18,788 nt of DNA from Candidatus Hodarchaeota archaeon. GTDB lineage: Archaea; Asgardarchaeota; Heimdallarchaeia; Hodarchaeales; Hodarchaeaceae. A model generated the notes under the pieces. That model did not search any database. It was not told the DNA's origin and saw only the letters and a list, made by a program, of their open reading frames with translations. Below are positions 1 through 7,264 of the stretch, in pieces. Each line of letters opens with the position of its first letter. Position 1 is the first letter of the stretch. The translations under genes and the position numbers were made by a program. The stretch spans positions 1-18,788 of the forward strand of contig JAUUVJ010000010.1 of assembly GCA_030589605.1 (NCBI GenBank), read 5' to 3'.

Positions 1-1
1 A

Positions 2-1237
2 CGTTGGATTGAAAGTGTAAATCTCTCTCCTGATGGGAAGTATTTATCTTTTGAAGGAATGCGAAAAGAAAATGGAATCTATGATAATACGCAAATTTTT
101 CTCTTCGACGTTAAAAATGAAAAAGACCCCAGTTTTATCTGTATAACTAAAGATTATGATCGTTCAGCCAATCAATCAAAATGGTTTGATGAAAAATCAC
201 TTCTTTTTCTTAGTCCTTCAGATGGTAGAACTAATATTCACAAGATAAACATCAATACTCATGAAGTATCTACAATTATTGATGGAGATAGAAATATTAT
301 CGATTTTGCAGTATCTCCTAACAAAAATCGTATTGCATACTCTGTTTCACATGTTTCTTTTCCAAGTGATATGTTTTGGAGCGATGGTGAGGGAAAAGCT
401 GAGGAGAGAATTACGGAAGTAAATAGAAAATACTTGGAGAACCATACCATAGCAAAATCAGAATCATATTATTTTGAAAGAGAAGGAAGCCAATTTCAAG
501 GATGGGTTTTAATCCCTAAAAATCGTGATCCGAATATTAAATTACCGGTTGTCCTTGAAATTCATGGGGGCCCAGCAGCGATGTGGTCACCACATGAAAT
601 AACGATGTGGCATGAATGGAATGCAATTGTTAACCAAGGATATGCTGTTGTATTTTGTAATCCAAGAGGATCTGATGGATATGGGAAAAAATTCCGATCA
701 GACGCTAATGCAAATTGGGGATATCTTCCTGCTGCAGATATTATACAAGGATTGGATACTGCTTTGGAGAAATATTCATATTTAGACAAGGAAAGAATTG
801 CAGTTACAGGCGGAAGTTATGGAGGCTATATGACTGCATGGCTTGTGACACAAAACGACCGGTTTAAGGCTGCAATCAGTCAAAGAGGGGTTTACGAATT
901 CATGAATTTTGGCATGACTACTGATATTGCGATTTGGTTTGAATATCAATATAATGGAGAAATTCTTAATCGATATTCTGAAATTTTGAATGATCAACCA
1001 TTAGTACATGTCAAAAATATGAAAACACCTCTACTAATTATCCACTCTGAAAATGATTTTCGTGTTCCTATAGGCGGAGCAGAGCAATTGTTTTGGTTAG
1101 GAAAAAGATATGGAAAAGTAGTTGAACTTGTAAGATACCCACGTGAAGGCCATGAGCTTTCTAGAAGTGGAGAACCGCGACATATTATAGATAGAATCAA
1201 TAGAATAATAAATTGGATTAAAAAATATAATCCTTAA
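2..1237 (+). CDS. S9 family peptidase (acylaminoacyl-peptidase type), 5' partial
   Basis: Serine peptidase of the prolyl-oligopeptidase clan, which removes residues from short or N-acylated peptides. The frame is open from base 2, so the gene begins left of the window; the first ATG (59) lies inside a beta-propeller blade (SPDGKYLSF is read just before it) and is not the start. The first ~130 visible residues are propeller repeats (SPDG, SPSDGR, VSPNKNRIAYS). The rest is the alpha/beta-hydrolase domain: oxyanion-loop motif HGGP, nucleophile Ser in GGSYGGY (codon 815-817), Asp in ENDFRVP (1055-1057) and His in EGHELSRSG (1151-1153), so the triad is intact. There is no sign of secretion in the visible part. 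The next gene starts 23 bases later on the same strand and is also a peptide-bond enzyme, suggesting a shared transcript. Exact substrate preference cannot be told from sequence. Confidence 0.93.
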   Translation, partial: RWIESVNLSPDGKYLSFEGMRKENGIYDNTQIFLFDVKNEKDPSFICITKDYDRSANQSKWFDEKSLLFLSPSDGRTNIHKININTHEVSTIIDGDRNIIDFAVSPNKNRIAYSVSHVSFPSDMFWSDGEGKAEERITEVNRKYLENHTIAKSESYYFEREGSQFQGWVLIPKNRDPNIKLPVVLEIHGGPAAMWSPHEITMWHEWNAIVNQGYAVVFCNPRGSDGYGKKFRSDANANWGYLPAADIIQGLDTALEKYSYLDKERIAVTGGSYGGYMTAWLVTQNDRFKAAISQRGVYEFMNFGMTTDIAIWFEYQYNGEILNRYSEILNDQPLVHVKNMKTPLLIIHSENDFRVPIGGAEQLFWLGKRYGKVVELVRYPREGHELSRSGEPRHIIDRINRIINWIKKYNP

Positions 1238-1260
1238 TTTCATTAAAGGAGAAATTTAAT

Positions 1261-2877
1261 TTGGCTGTGAATTTTTGGCGAAGACCGAAATCTGGACGTT
1301 CTGCTATTCATGCTAAAAATGGTATTGCTGCGTCTTCTCAACCATTGGCTACTTCAGCAGGTTTGAAAATATTGCAAGTTGGAGGAAGTGCTTGCGATGC
1401 AGCAATTTCAATGGCTGCAGTTTTGAATGTAGTAGAACCGTTTTCAACTGGGATAGGTGGAGATGCATTTGCTCTTTTATACATACCTGGTGAGAGTTCT
1501 CCAAAGGCGATCAATGGATCTGGCTATTCACCTCGTGAATTATCTTATGATTATCTCGTTAATGAAAAAAAGTTGCAAGATATGCCGTTGACTGGGATTT
1601 TACCGATAACTGTACCTGGAGCATTGAGTATGTGGGAGATATTACATGAAGAATATGGTAAATTACCGTGGAGAGATATTTTGAAACCTGCAATTCAATA
1701 TGCTAGAAAAGGGTTTCCTGTAAGCCCAGTAATTGCTCAAGTTTGGAACGAACTGACACCTAAGCTACTAAAGCACGAAGGTGCAAAGAAGAATTATCTC
1801 GTTAATGAAGAACATGCTCCTGTGTCTGGAGAGATATTTAAACAAGAATCACTAGCTTCAACTTTCGATCTTATTGCTAAAGAGGGAGCATCTGTCTTTT
1901 ATAAAGGTAGTATCGCTGATAGAATAGAAGAATTTATGCAAAATGAGGAAGGATTTCTAAAATCATCAGATCTAAAGGATTACAAAGCCGAATGGACAAA
2001 ACCAATTTCAAGAGAGATATATAATACTATTTTATGGGAACATGGACCAAATGGTCAAGGTATAGTTACATTAATGATTCTAGCAATTGCAGAAGAATTA
2101 GATATTGGTCGTTACAATCTCAATTCTGCTGAATATCTGCATTGTTTAATTGAAGCTAAAAAATTAGCATTTGCAGATGCTTTTGCATATATTACTGATC
2201 CTGAATGGATGACATTTCCTTTATCTAAGTTTTTATCAGAGGATTATGCTCAAATGCGCGCAAGTCAGATTAATCCATTAAAAGCAATAACAAGAAATCC
2301 TCTTCCTATTGACACTGGTAGTGATACAATTTATTTAACAACCGCAGATTCAGAAGGGTACGTTGTCTCTTTCATTAATTCATTATTCTATGGATTTGGG
2401 TCTGGAATTGTCGATCCAAATACTGGTATTGCATTTCAAAATCGTGGGGGTGGTTTTTCATTACAAAAAGGTCATCCTAACCAATATGAACCGCATAAAC
2501 GTCCATATCATACCATTATCCCCGCAATGATTACTGATACCGAATCAAGACTGCTATATTCATTCGGGGTTATGGGTGGACATCATCAACCCCAAGGACA
2601 GGCACAAGTCTTTCTTAATCTTATTTTGCACGGTCTCGATCCACAAGAAGCGATGAGTTGCCCTCGATTCCACCATGATCAAACATTAAATACTATTGCC
2701 ATAGAAGAACCAATTCCATTAGGTGTTAGAAGTTCTTTAAGACGAAAAAATCATCATATTGTAGATTGTGTTGGGATTAATTTTGGGGGAGGTCAAATAA
2801 TTGGGAAGAATCCTTCAAATGGTTCTTATTGTGCTGGATCAGACCCTCGTAAGGATGGTCAAGCACAGGGATATTAA
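1261..2877 (+). CDS. Gamma-glutamyltransferase family protein (YwrD-like, cytoplasmic)
   Basis: N-terminal nucleophile hydrolase of the gamma-glutamyltranspeptidase family (538 aa, normal length). These enzymes cleave or transfer gamma-glutamyl groups from glutathione-like compounds after self-cleavage into large and small subunits. Visible marks are GGSACDAAISMA near the N-terminus, STGIGGDAF, and the autoprocessing site GSDTIYL. Thr356 (codon 2326-2328) aligns with the catalytic Thr, giving subunits of about 355 and 183 residues. Downstream are FGSGIVDP, QNRGGGFSL, RPYHTIIPAM, GVMGGHHQPQG and the family tail GSDPRKDGQAQGY. No signal peptide is seen, unlike secreted GGTs, so a cytoplasmic YwrD-type enzyme is likely. 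The start is TTG, supported by AAAGGAGA at 1245-1252, 8 bases upstream. It is probably cotranscribed with the S9 peptidase. Some family members are acylases or hydrolases rather than transferases. Confidence 0.92.
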   Translation: MAVNFWRRPKSGRSAIHAKNGIAASSQPLATSAGLKILQVGGSACDAAISMAAVLNVVEPFSTGIGGDAFALLYIPGESSPKAINGSGYSPRELSYDYLVNEKKLQDMPLTGILPITVPGALSMWEILHEEYGKLPWRDILKPAIQYARKGFPVSPVIAQVWNELTPKLLKHEGAKKNYLVNEEHAPVSGEIFKQESLASTFDLIAKEGASVFYKGSIADRIEEFMQNEEGFLKSSDLKDYKAEWTKPISREIYNTILWEHGPNGQGIVTLMILAIAEELDIGRYNLNSAEYLHCLIEAKKLAFADAFAYITDPEWMTFPLSKFLSEDYAQMRASQINPLKAITRNPLPIDTGSDTIYLTTADSEGYVVSFINSLFYGFGSGIVDPNTGIAFQNRGGGFSLQKGHPNQYEPHKRPYHTIIPAMITDTESRLLYSFGVMGGHHQPQGQAQVFLNLILHGLDPQEAMSCPRFHHDQTLNTIAIEEPIPLGVRSSLRRKNHHIVDCVGINFGGGQIIGKNPSNGSYCAGSDPRKDGQAQGY

Positions 2878-2930
2878 GAGCTATCATTCAAAGGAAATCA
2901 CAATAGTTCTCCATCTGAAAGTTAATAGTA

Positions 2931-2940
2931 TATTTTAAAT
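2931..2940 (+). promoter_or_regulatory. Candidate TATA box for the RtcB-like gene
   Basis: TATTTTAAAT in the 100-base gap after the GGT gene lies about 40 bases before the ATG at 2978. A start of transcription near 2962 would leave a short leader. This suggests that the RtcB-like/unknown gene pair has its own promoter. In DNA this AT-rich such matches are common. Confidence 0.35.
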
Positions 2941-2977
2941 CCTAAACCATTAGATATTATCTGATTCTGTCTCGATA

Positions 2978-4216
2978 ATGGAACAGGGGTTTCATATGAG
3001 TAGTGACTCTGTAAAACAAAATTTGTTAAAAGAAGCTCGGGATGATGTTTATTCCTGGTCTACCAACGATTTAACATGTCAGTTAGCCAAACATGTTATG
3101 TCTGTTGGATATGCTAAAATGAAACTTTTTTTTAAAGAATTTGGACATGATTCTAATGATATAATCATTATTTTTGGTCCAGATGGTAGTGTTACTCGCA
3201 ATAAAACTAGATTCAATGAAGGAGTTGGTTATGGATGCATTGTAACAACCAAAGAATATATATTTCCCAGTCTTCTTCATCCAAATGGATGTGGTTTAGG
3301 TTTATACCGCTTAAAAGAAATACCCTCAATAAAAAAAATAATTAATAGAATGAATGTATTAAAAAAAAATGGAGTTCCAATTGGAAATCAAGTTGGGAAA
3401 TGGGATGTATGGAAATCAAATCATTTTATAGATATTCTTAAATTAGATGGAATTGAAAGTGGTAAACTTAATCAATATGAGAATTGGTTATCATCAGAAT
3501 ATTATGTGTTGATTCATTCATCTCAACAAACTGAAACACAAAAATTGAGTTACTGGAATGCTGATGAGTTCATTCAAGTACAAACACCTTTTGGACAAAT
3601 CGAAGGCCTTTCCGGTAATTCTTGTTCTGAATATCTAAAATTTTTTGGAAAGGTTGAGAGTTACAGTAAAGAAAAGCGAACATCAATTGCTAATGAGCTT
3701 TTTGGAGAAGAAAATGTCACTTGTATTACCAACCCAACGCATCAAGGGTATTATCAAGAGGGAAATTATTATGTTATGAGATTAGGGCTTTATAATACAA
3801 AAACCAAATCAGGGGAAAAGAATAATCCTTTATTTCCAATGGGTTTTAATGGATATTCTTTTATTTATCTTTATGAAGGTATTCCTAATATCACAAAAAA
3901 GCACTGGACTAGTAATCAATTTGAAAGAGCTACTAATAAAGGGCATTCTGATTTTCTATTGAAGTCAAATTTTCTTCCTCATGGAGGAGGGTACGTACTC
4001 ATGTACCCATACAGCGCAGCTAAATCGTTTTTATTAAATGGTGACATTTATTTTGAATTATATGATGCTCCTATGAGAAGTCAAATGCTAATTCAGAATA
4101 TTGAAGCTCTTGAGTATGGTTATCGTGGTCCTGGGGAAATATTGCCATTAGTAGATCGTTTGCAATTAGGTAACAGAGTTGCTAGATTTGTACCAGTTCA
4201 GGTTATCAAGTTCTAG
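2978..4216 (+). CDS. Divergent RtcB-family (tRNA-splicing ligase-like) protein
   Basis: I read this 412-residue protein as a remote RtcB paralogue; E. coli RtcB has about the same length. RtcB joins RNA 3'-phosphate/2',3'-cyclic phosphate ends to 5'-OH ends using GTP and Mn2+ through a guanylylated histidine. Collinear matches are: PD at 68-69; VGYGCIVTTKEYIFP followed by NGCG, like the RtcB GSVIPTKGAIIPA...DIGCG block (Cys105 = Mn cysteine); SNHFIDI (Asn148, His149) for GNHFIEI; LIHSS (His180) for LHSGSRG; NPTHQG (His255) for the third Mn histidine; FPMGFNGYSFI for IPGSMG; PHGGGY (His335) for the guanylylated SHGAGR; and a C-terminal RVARFVPVQVIKF with Lys411 for ...GVIKG. Substituted positions: the DIGCG Asp is Pro102, the HGAGR Arg is Tyr339, the FIE Glu is Asp152. 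Activity may be altered or lost. ATG at 2996 (AGGGG at 2985-2989) is an alternative start. It is followed by an unknown gene. Confidence 0.72.
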   Translation: MEQGFHMSSDSVKQNLLKEARDDVYSWSTNDLTCQLAKHVMSVGYAKMKLFFKEFGHDSNDIIIIFGPDGSVTRNKTRFNEGVGYGCIVTTKEYIFPSLLHPNGCGLGLYRLKEIPSIKKIINRMNVLKKNGVPIGNQVGKWDVWKSNHFIDILKLDGIESGKLNQYENWLSSEYYVLIHSSQQTETQKLSYWNADEFIQVQTPFGQIEGLSGNSCSEYLKFFGKVESYSKEKRTSIANELFGEENVTCITNPTHQGYYQEGNYYVMRLGLYNTKTKSGEKNNPLFPMGFNGYSFIYLYEGIPNITKKHWTSNQFERATNKGHSDFLLKSNFLPHGGGYVLMYPYSAAKSFLLNGDIYFELYDAPMRSQMLIQNIEALEYGYRGPGEILPLVDRLQLGNRVARFVPVQVIKF

Positions 4217-4294
4217 TAAGAATGAGTATAGAAGGTTTGGTAGAACTTACTCCTTTAGAAGCCTTTTTAACTTGGAAATACTGAGAAATATAAA

Positions 4295-5209
4295 ATGGCA
4301 AAAAAGCATACGAAGATTGGTACATCGAAAAATGTTATCAATGATCATGAAAGTCTAACATTTCCAGGACGACGGACTTTATTAGAAAACATTATGCGTA
4401 CTCTGGATGTTAGAGGTGATGTTTGGATCCATCATGGTTATAGTGTACCTTCTGAAGATCCTTTTGCTATTGATGAAGTAAATGATATAGATTATCAGGA
4501 AAATGTAATTGTACCTTCTATTCTCCATACTTTGATTGACAAGATAGGAGGACAAAGGACTACTTCTATTGCAGCAATAACTGGAATGAAAAACCCAGAA
4601 CTAATTCTGATTCTTGATCCTGCGATAATGAATTTGGCAGTAATATTCAAAGAAAGGTTATGGATTACAGAGATTTTGCTTAAAGAGGCCCCACATTTAT
4701 TTCCATCACCATTTGAAAGAACTAATGCTCTTGTAAACTTATTAAAAGAAAAAAATCATCCAGAAGTATCACCCGAGGATATTTCAATTGAAATAACTAG
4801 TTTCAGGACTGATCATGGAGTACAAAAAGAAGATATTCTAATTCCACTTGATTCGGATTATCGTCCAGTATTGGGAGGAAAGGATCCTTCTTTAAAATTA
4901 AAGAAACCGCTCTCAAGACTTCCTGATAGTGCTGAATTAGTTATGATGATATGCGATGCTATCTCATCAAGTGCACGTTTATATCTTGGAACTGTTAATG
5001 TTCGACTCGCAGAAGATCGTGAAGCGATGGAATATCCGAAAAATGTACACGTAGCTTGTTTAAAATTTTATAAAAGATATGTAGATGTGATGGAAATTAG
5101 ATCTATGTCTCAATTACATCAGTTAGACCATCATAGTACAATTTTTCGTATTTATAGAACGGAAATTTCCCCCTTACTAAGACGTCTTACGAAAACATTA
5201 CATATATAA
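4295..5209 (+). CDS. Hypothetical protein (304 aa), partner of the RtcB-like gene
   Basis: I do not recognise this protein. It appears soluble, with no signal peptide or membrane segment and a mixed alpha/beta look. The first ~20 residues are Lys/Thr/Ser-rich and probably disordered (MAKKHTKIGTSKN). The middle (about 90-140) is hydrophobic (PELILILDPAIMNLAVIF), and the C-terminal third is charged and helical. Histidines cluster near the end (SQLHQLDHHSTIF). I see no nucleotide-binding loop, Cys cluster or known catalytic signature. It starts 78 bases after the RtcB-like gene on the same strand, with no strong Shine-Dalgarno or obvious separate TATA box. Cotranscription is likely, so it could work with the RtcB-like protein, but this is context only. 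Confidence 0.75.
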   Translation: MAKKHTKIGTSKNVINDHESLTFPGRRTLLENIMRTLDVRGDVWIHHGYSVPSEDPFAIDEVNDIDYQENVIVPSILHTLIDKIGGQRTTSIAAITGMKNPELILILDPAIMNLAVIFKERLWITEILLKEAPHLFPSPFERTNALVNLLKEKNHPEVSPEDISIEITSFRTDHGVQKEDILIPLDSDYRPVLGGKDPSLKLKKPLSRLPDSAELVMMICDAISSSARLYLGTVNVRLAEDREAMEYPKNVHVACLKFYKRYVDVMEIRSMSQLHQLDHHSTIFRIYRTEISPLLRRLTKTLHI

Positions 5210-5227
5210 CTGTGAATATTAGTTTAA

Positions 5228-5446
5228 TCAGAATTAGGATCTAAATCATCTATTGATGGTGACTTAATATGTGGTGGAGACATTACCATCGAGCTATCAA
5301 AGGGAAATGGTAAACTAATAGTTAACCAGATTATTTCACAAGGTGAAGTATGTATTGAGGGAGTTACAGCTGATTATGTCAGTGGAAGAGTAGTTAAAAT
5401 TGGAAAAGAATGTAATATTGGAAAAGTAGAAGAAACATCTCAGTAA
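5228..5446 (+). pseudogene. C-terminal fragment of a bactofilin/polymer-forming beta-helix protein, no start codon
   Basis: A 72-codon frame runs from just after a stop at 5225-5227 to TAA at 5444-5446. It has no in-frame ATG, GTG or TTG from which the visible domain could start. The translation has short beta-helix rungs: SSIDGDLICGGDITIEL, KLIVNQIISQGEVCIEGV, then TADYVSGRVVKIGKECNIGKV. This resembles the end of archaeal polymer-forming (bactofilin-like) proteins, in which G-x-[VI]-x-[IV] steps repeat every few residues. Full proteins are usually well over twice as long, so the N-terminal rungs are missing. A GTG at 5212 opens a short frame offset by one base, so an indel (real or an assembly error) could have broken the gene; start at a rare codon such as ATT 5252 is the other option. 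The assignment to bactofilin is by pattern only. Confidence 0.5.
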
Positions 5447-5450
5447 AATC

Positions 5451-5458
5451 CTTAAATA
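5451..5458 (+). promoter_or_regulatory. Candidate TATA box, probably leaderless start for the flavoprotein gene
   Basis: CTTAAATA, preceded by the A-rich AAAATC that could act as a BRE, is centred about 28 bases before the ATG at 5483. With the usual archaeal TATA-to-start distance, transcription would begin at or next to the start codon. That fits the lack of a Shine-Dalgarno sequence and points to a leaderless mRNA. Confidence 0.45.
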
Positions 5459-5482
5459 AGATAGAATGAAAAATACTTTGAA

Positions 5483-6313
5483 ATGAAAGAAACTGCTTTC
5501 CTTCCCTCTTTTTTATCTCGCCAGTCAAAATCAACAGTTATTTGGTGTTATACCGGTGCAGGTTATGGTTACAAGGAAAATTATAATCAAATTATTAACC
5601 TAAACCGTAATGCTATACCGATAATTATCATATTTTCAAACGCAGGCGCTCTTGTTGCAAATAGATATGGATTTTTCTGGAACTTGGGTCAAACAACCAT
5701 TGAAAAAGATTTAATTCACATTATTTTCGAAAACGAGAAGGTTTTAAGGTTTAATATTAAAAAATTACTCGATCATGCAGGTTTGTCGTATTCAACTGCT
5801 CCGAATGATCCTGCATTTTCATATGCAATCTCATTGGCTAATAATGATGCTGTAAGATGTATAATTGGAAGTCCTCTTACTGCAAATACTACAGCGAAGC
5901 TAGCAAATGGAATTACTGACACATTCATAACTAATTTAATAGTTCATGGTTTCAAAGCTGGAAAAAAGATTGGAATATTTCCAACTGATGCGAGTTTTCC
6001 TGAAGTTACTTCAATCTTGCCTGTAAGATACCATCGTAAGACGATTTCTAGAAAAATTGATCCAAAGTTATGTCAATTTAACGCTATTGAAATTAACAAT
6101 TTTGATCAAATAGAATATTTAGCTCATTATTGTGTTGGATGCCTCAAATGTGTACATGAATTTCCAGAAGTTTTCTCCTCTTTAGAAGAGATTACTGTAA
6201 AAATTCGACAGATAGATGCTCAAAACGCAAGCAAACTTGCATCTGAATTAACAATCTTTAAAAAACCAGAACAGATTTATCCTTTTGTAAAGCAATTCTT
6301 CAGCAAATGTTAA
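5483..6313 (+). CDS. Archaeoflavoprotein AfpA / DmrB-like FMN flavoprotein
   Basis: Flavoprotein-fold (PF02441-type) protein of 276 aa. It resembles archaeoflavoprotein AfpA and dihydromethanopterin reductase (acceptor) DmrB, which bind FMN and pass electrons from ferredoxin. Motifs in order: VIWCYTGAGYGYKE (TGAG 24-27, phosphate-binding start), IFSNAGALVANRYG (51-63), IIGSPLTANTTAKLANGITDT (127-147, the family's core flavin-site motif), FPTDA and ILPV (167-180). A Cys-rich tail follows: Cys197, then CVGCLKC (217, 220, 223). AfpA-type proteins usually end in a ferredoxin-like C-x2-C-x2-C-x3-CP; here the fourth Cys-Pro is HEFP instead, so any Fe-S centre would need Cys197 or another ligand. 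It ends 3 bases from the convergent GTPase gene. Whether the substrate is a pterin is unknown. Confidence 0.8.
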   Translation: MKETAFLPSFLSRQSKSTVIWCYTGAGYGYKENYNQIINLNRNAIPIIIIFSNAGALVANRYGFFWNLGQTTIEKDLIHIIFENEKVLRFNIKKLLDHAGLSYSTAPNDPAFSYAISLANNDAVRCIIGSPLTANTTAKLANGITDTFITNLIVHGFKAGKKIGIFPTDASFPEVTSILPVRYHRKTISRKIDPKLCQFNAIEINNFDQIEYLAHYCVGCLKCVHEFPEVFSSLEEITVKIRQIDAQNASKLASELTIFKKPEQIYPFVKQFFSKC

Positions 6314-6316
6314 TAA

Positions 6317-6880
6317 TTATTTTCCCTTGATTCTCCGGTATTCTTCAATATAGCCTTGGATAGTTTTAGCTAGGAGTGTAAATGCTTCAGTGACATTTAA
6401 ACCTGATTTAGCAGAAGTATCAAGACATTTTATTTGGTACGGAATATCTGTTATCTCTGATTGAGATCTCCTAATGAAATTATCGAGGATACTTTGTTCT
6501 ATTGTATTGTCCAGGTCACTTTTATTTCCTAATAGAATGTAGGGTATTTGACGGCCTACATTTGTGAAAAGTTCTCTCTTCCAAACATCTAAATTGAGTA
6601 AAGATTCTGGACGGGTTCGATCGAATACTAGAATTGCTCCATGACTACCTTTGTAGTATAGTGCACGAACGGCTGAGAATCTCTGTTGGCCTGCAAGATC
6701 CCATATTTGGAATTTGTATTTAATCCCTTCTATATCAAGATCTTGAACCGCAAAATCTGCTCCTATGGTTAAAATATAACCTGATTGAAAACCTTTGCCT
6801 AAGAATCGTTCTCGTAAGGAGGTTTTGCCGACACCGCCATCACCGAGCAAGCAAATTTTATATAATGGTACCTGTATCAC
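6317..6880 (-). CDS. Ras/Rab-type small GTPase
   Basis: Complete small GTPase domain of 187 aa with every G motif: G1 GDGGVGKTS (13-21), G2 Thr38 in LTIGADF, G3 WDLAGQQRF (61-65, catalytic Gln present), G4 GNKSDL (119-122) and G5 TSAKSG (155-160). Length and motif wording match Rab/Ran-like proteins, which are abundant in Asgard archaea. There is no C-terminal cysteine, so no prenylation; the basic tail RRIKGK might make weak membrane or partner contacts. The start is GTG (revcomp of 6878-6880); an in-frame stop lies close upstream and there is no better start. No clear Shine-Dalgarno is seen. A TATA-like AATATAAAAC on the minus strand near 6936-6945 could be its promoter. The regulated process is unknown; no GEF or GAP gene is recognisable nearby. 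Confidence 0.93.
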   Translation of the reverse strand: MIQVPLYKICLLGDGGVGKTSLRERFLGKGFQSGYILTIGADFAVQDLDIEGIKYKFQIWDLAGQQRFSAVRALYYKGSHGAILVFDRTRPESLLNLDVWKRELFTNVGRQIPYILLGNKSDLDNTIEQSILDNFIRRSQSEITDIPYQIKCLDTSAKSGLNVTEAFTLLAKTIQGYIEEYRRIKGK

Positions 6881-7264
6881 CTTTGATTATGTATTATGTA
6901 TTTCTCCTTTCTTTACTAGCCATTATTGCTTTTGTTTTATATTGGAGCATATACACCGGAGTTTCTGTACTAATGAACTTTAAAAACATTCATCCTAAGT
7001 AAAAAGGTGTGAATATATAAGGTTTCATTTTTACTTTCACAGGATTATTAGATAAGGATTTTCTAGATAAGTCAGTCTTGTTTATATATCTCCAATAAAT
7101 TGTTATATAAATTTCTTCAACAATATGAAACAACTAAACGAGATTAGATCAGAAAAATAAATGAGCAAGTTAAAATAATACTAAAATTAAATGGGTAAGA
7201 TTTTAATGGGAAATTTACTATAATCAAATTAGTTTAACATTCGAATTTTCATTGGTGGTAAGAT
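6881..7264. other. Divergent intergenic region between GTPase and nicotinamidase genes
   Basis: 384 bases without a convincing gene on either strand; it is very AT-rich. Minus strand: TATA-like AATATAAAAC near 6936-6945, suited to the GTPase. Plus strand: TTTACTATAA near 7214-7223, about 45 bases before the nicotinamidase ATG, and a consensus-like TTTATATA near 7080-7087 whose target is unclear. TAGATAAG occurs twice around 7049-7072, probably by chance. I see no tRNA, terminator hairpin or conserved RNA fold. Confidence 0.5.

Noticed and set aside
562..789. Minus-strand open frame within the S9 peptidase gene
   Set aside because: Antisense shadow of a clear enzyme gene; the translation has no motif or normal composition.
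4222..4284. 20-codon open frame (ATG to TGA) filling the gap between the RtcB-like gene and the unknown gene
   Set aside because: No Shine-Dalgarno sequence, no recognisable peptide, and frames of this size are common by chance; it is out of frame with both neighbours.
6795..6983. Plus-strand open frame crossing the start of the first GTPase gene
   Set aside because: Its first part is antisense to the GTPase G1 region and the rest is a composition-driven Cys/Phe-rich peptide; no start signal.
7049..7072. TAGATAAG occurring twice, 16 bases apart
   Set aside because: Only two short AT-rich copies; no spacing or symmetry that suggests an operator or CRISPR.
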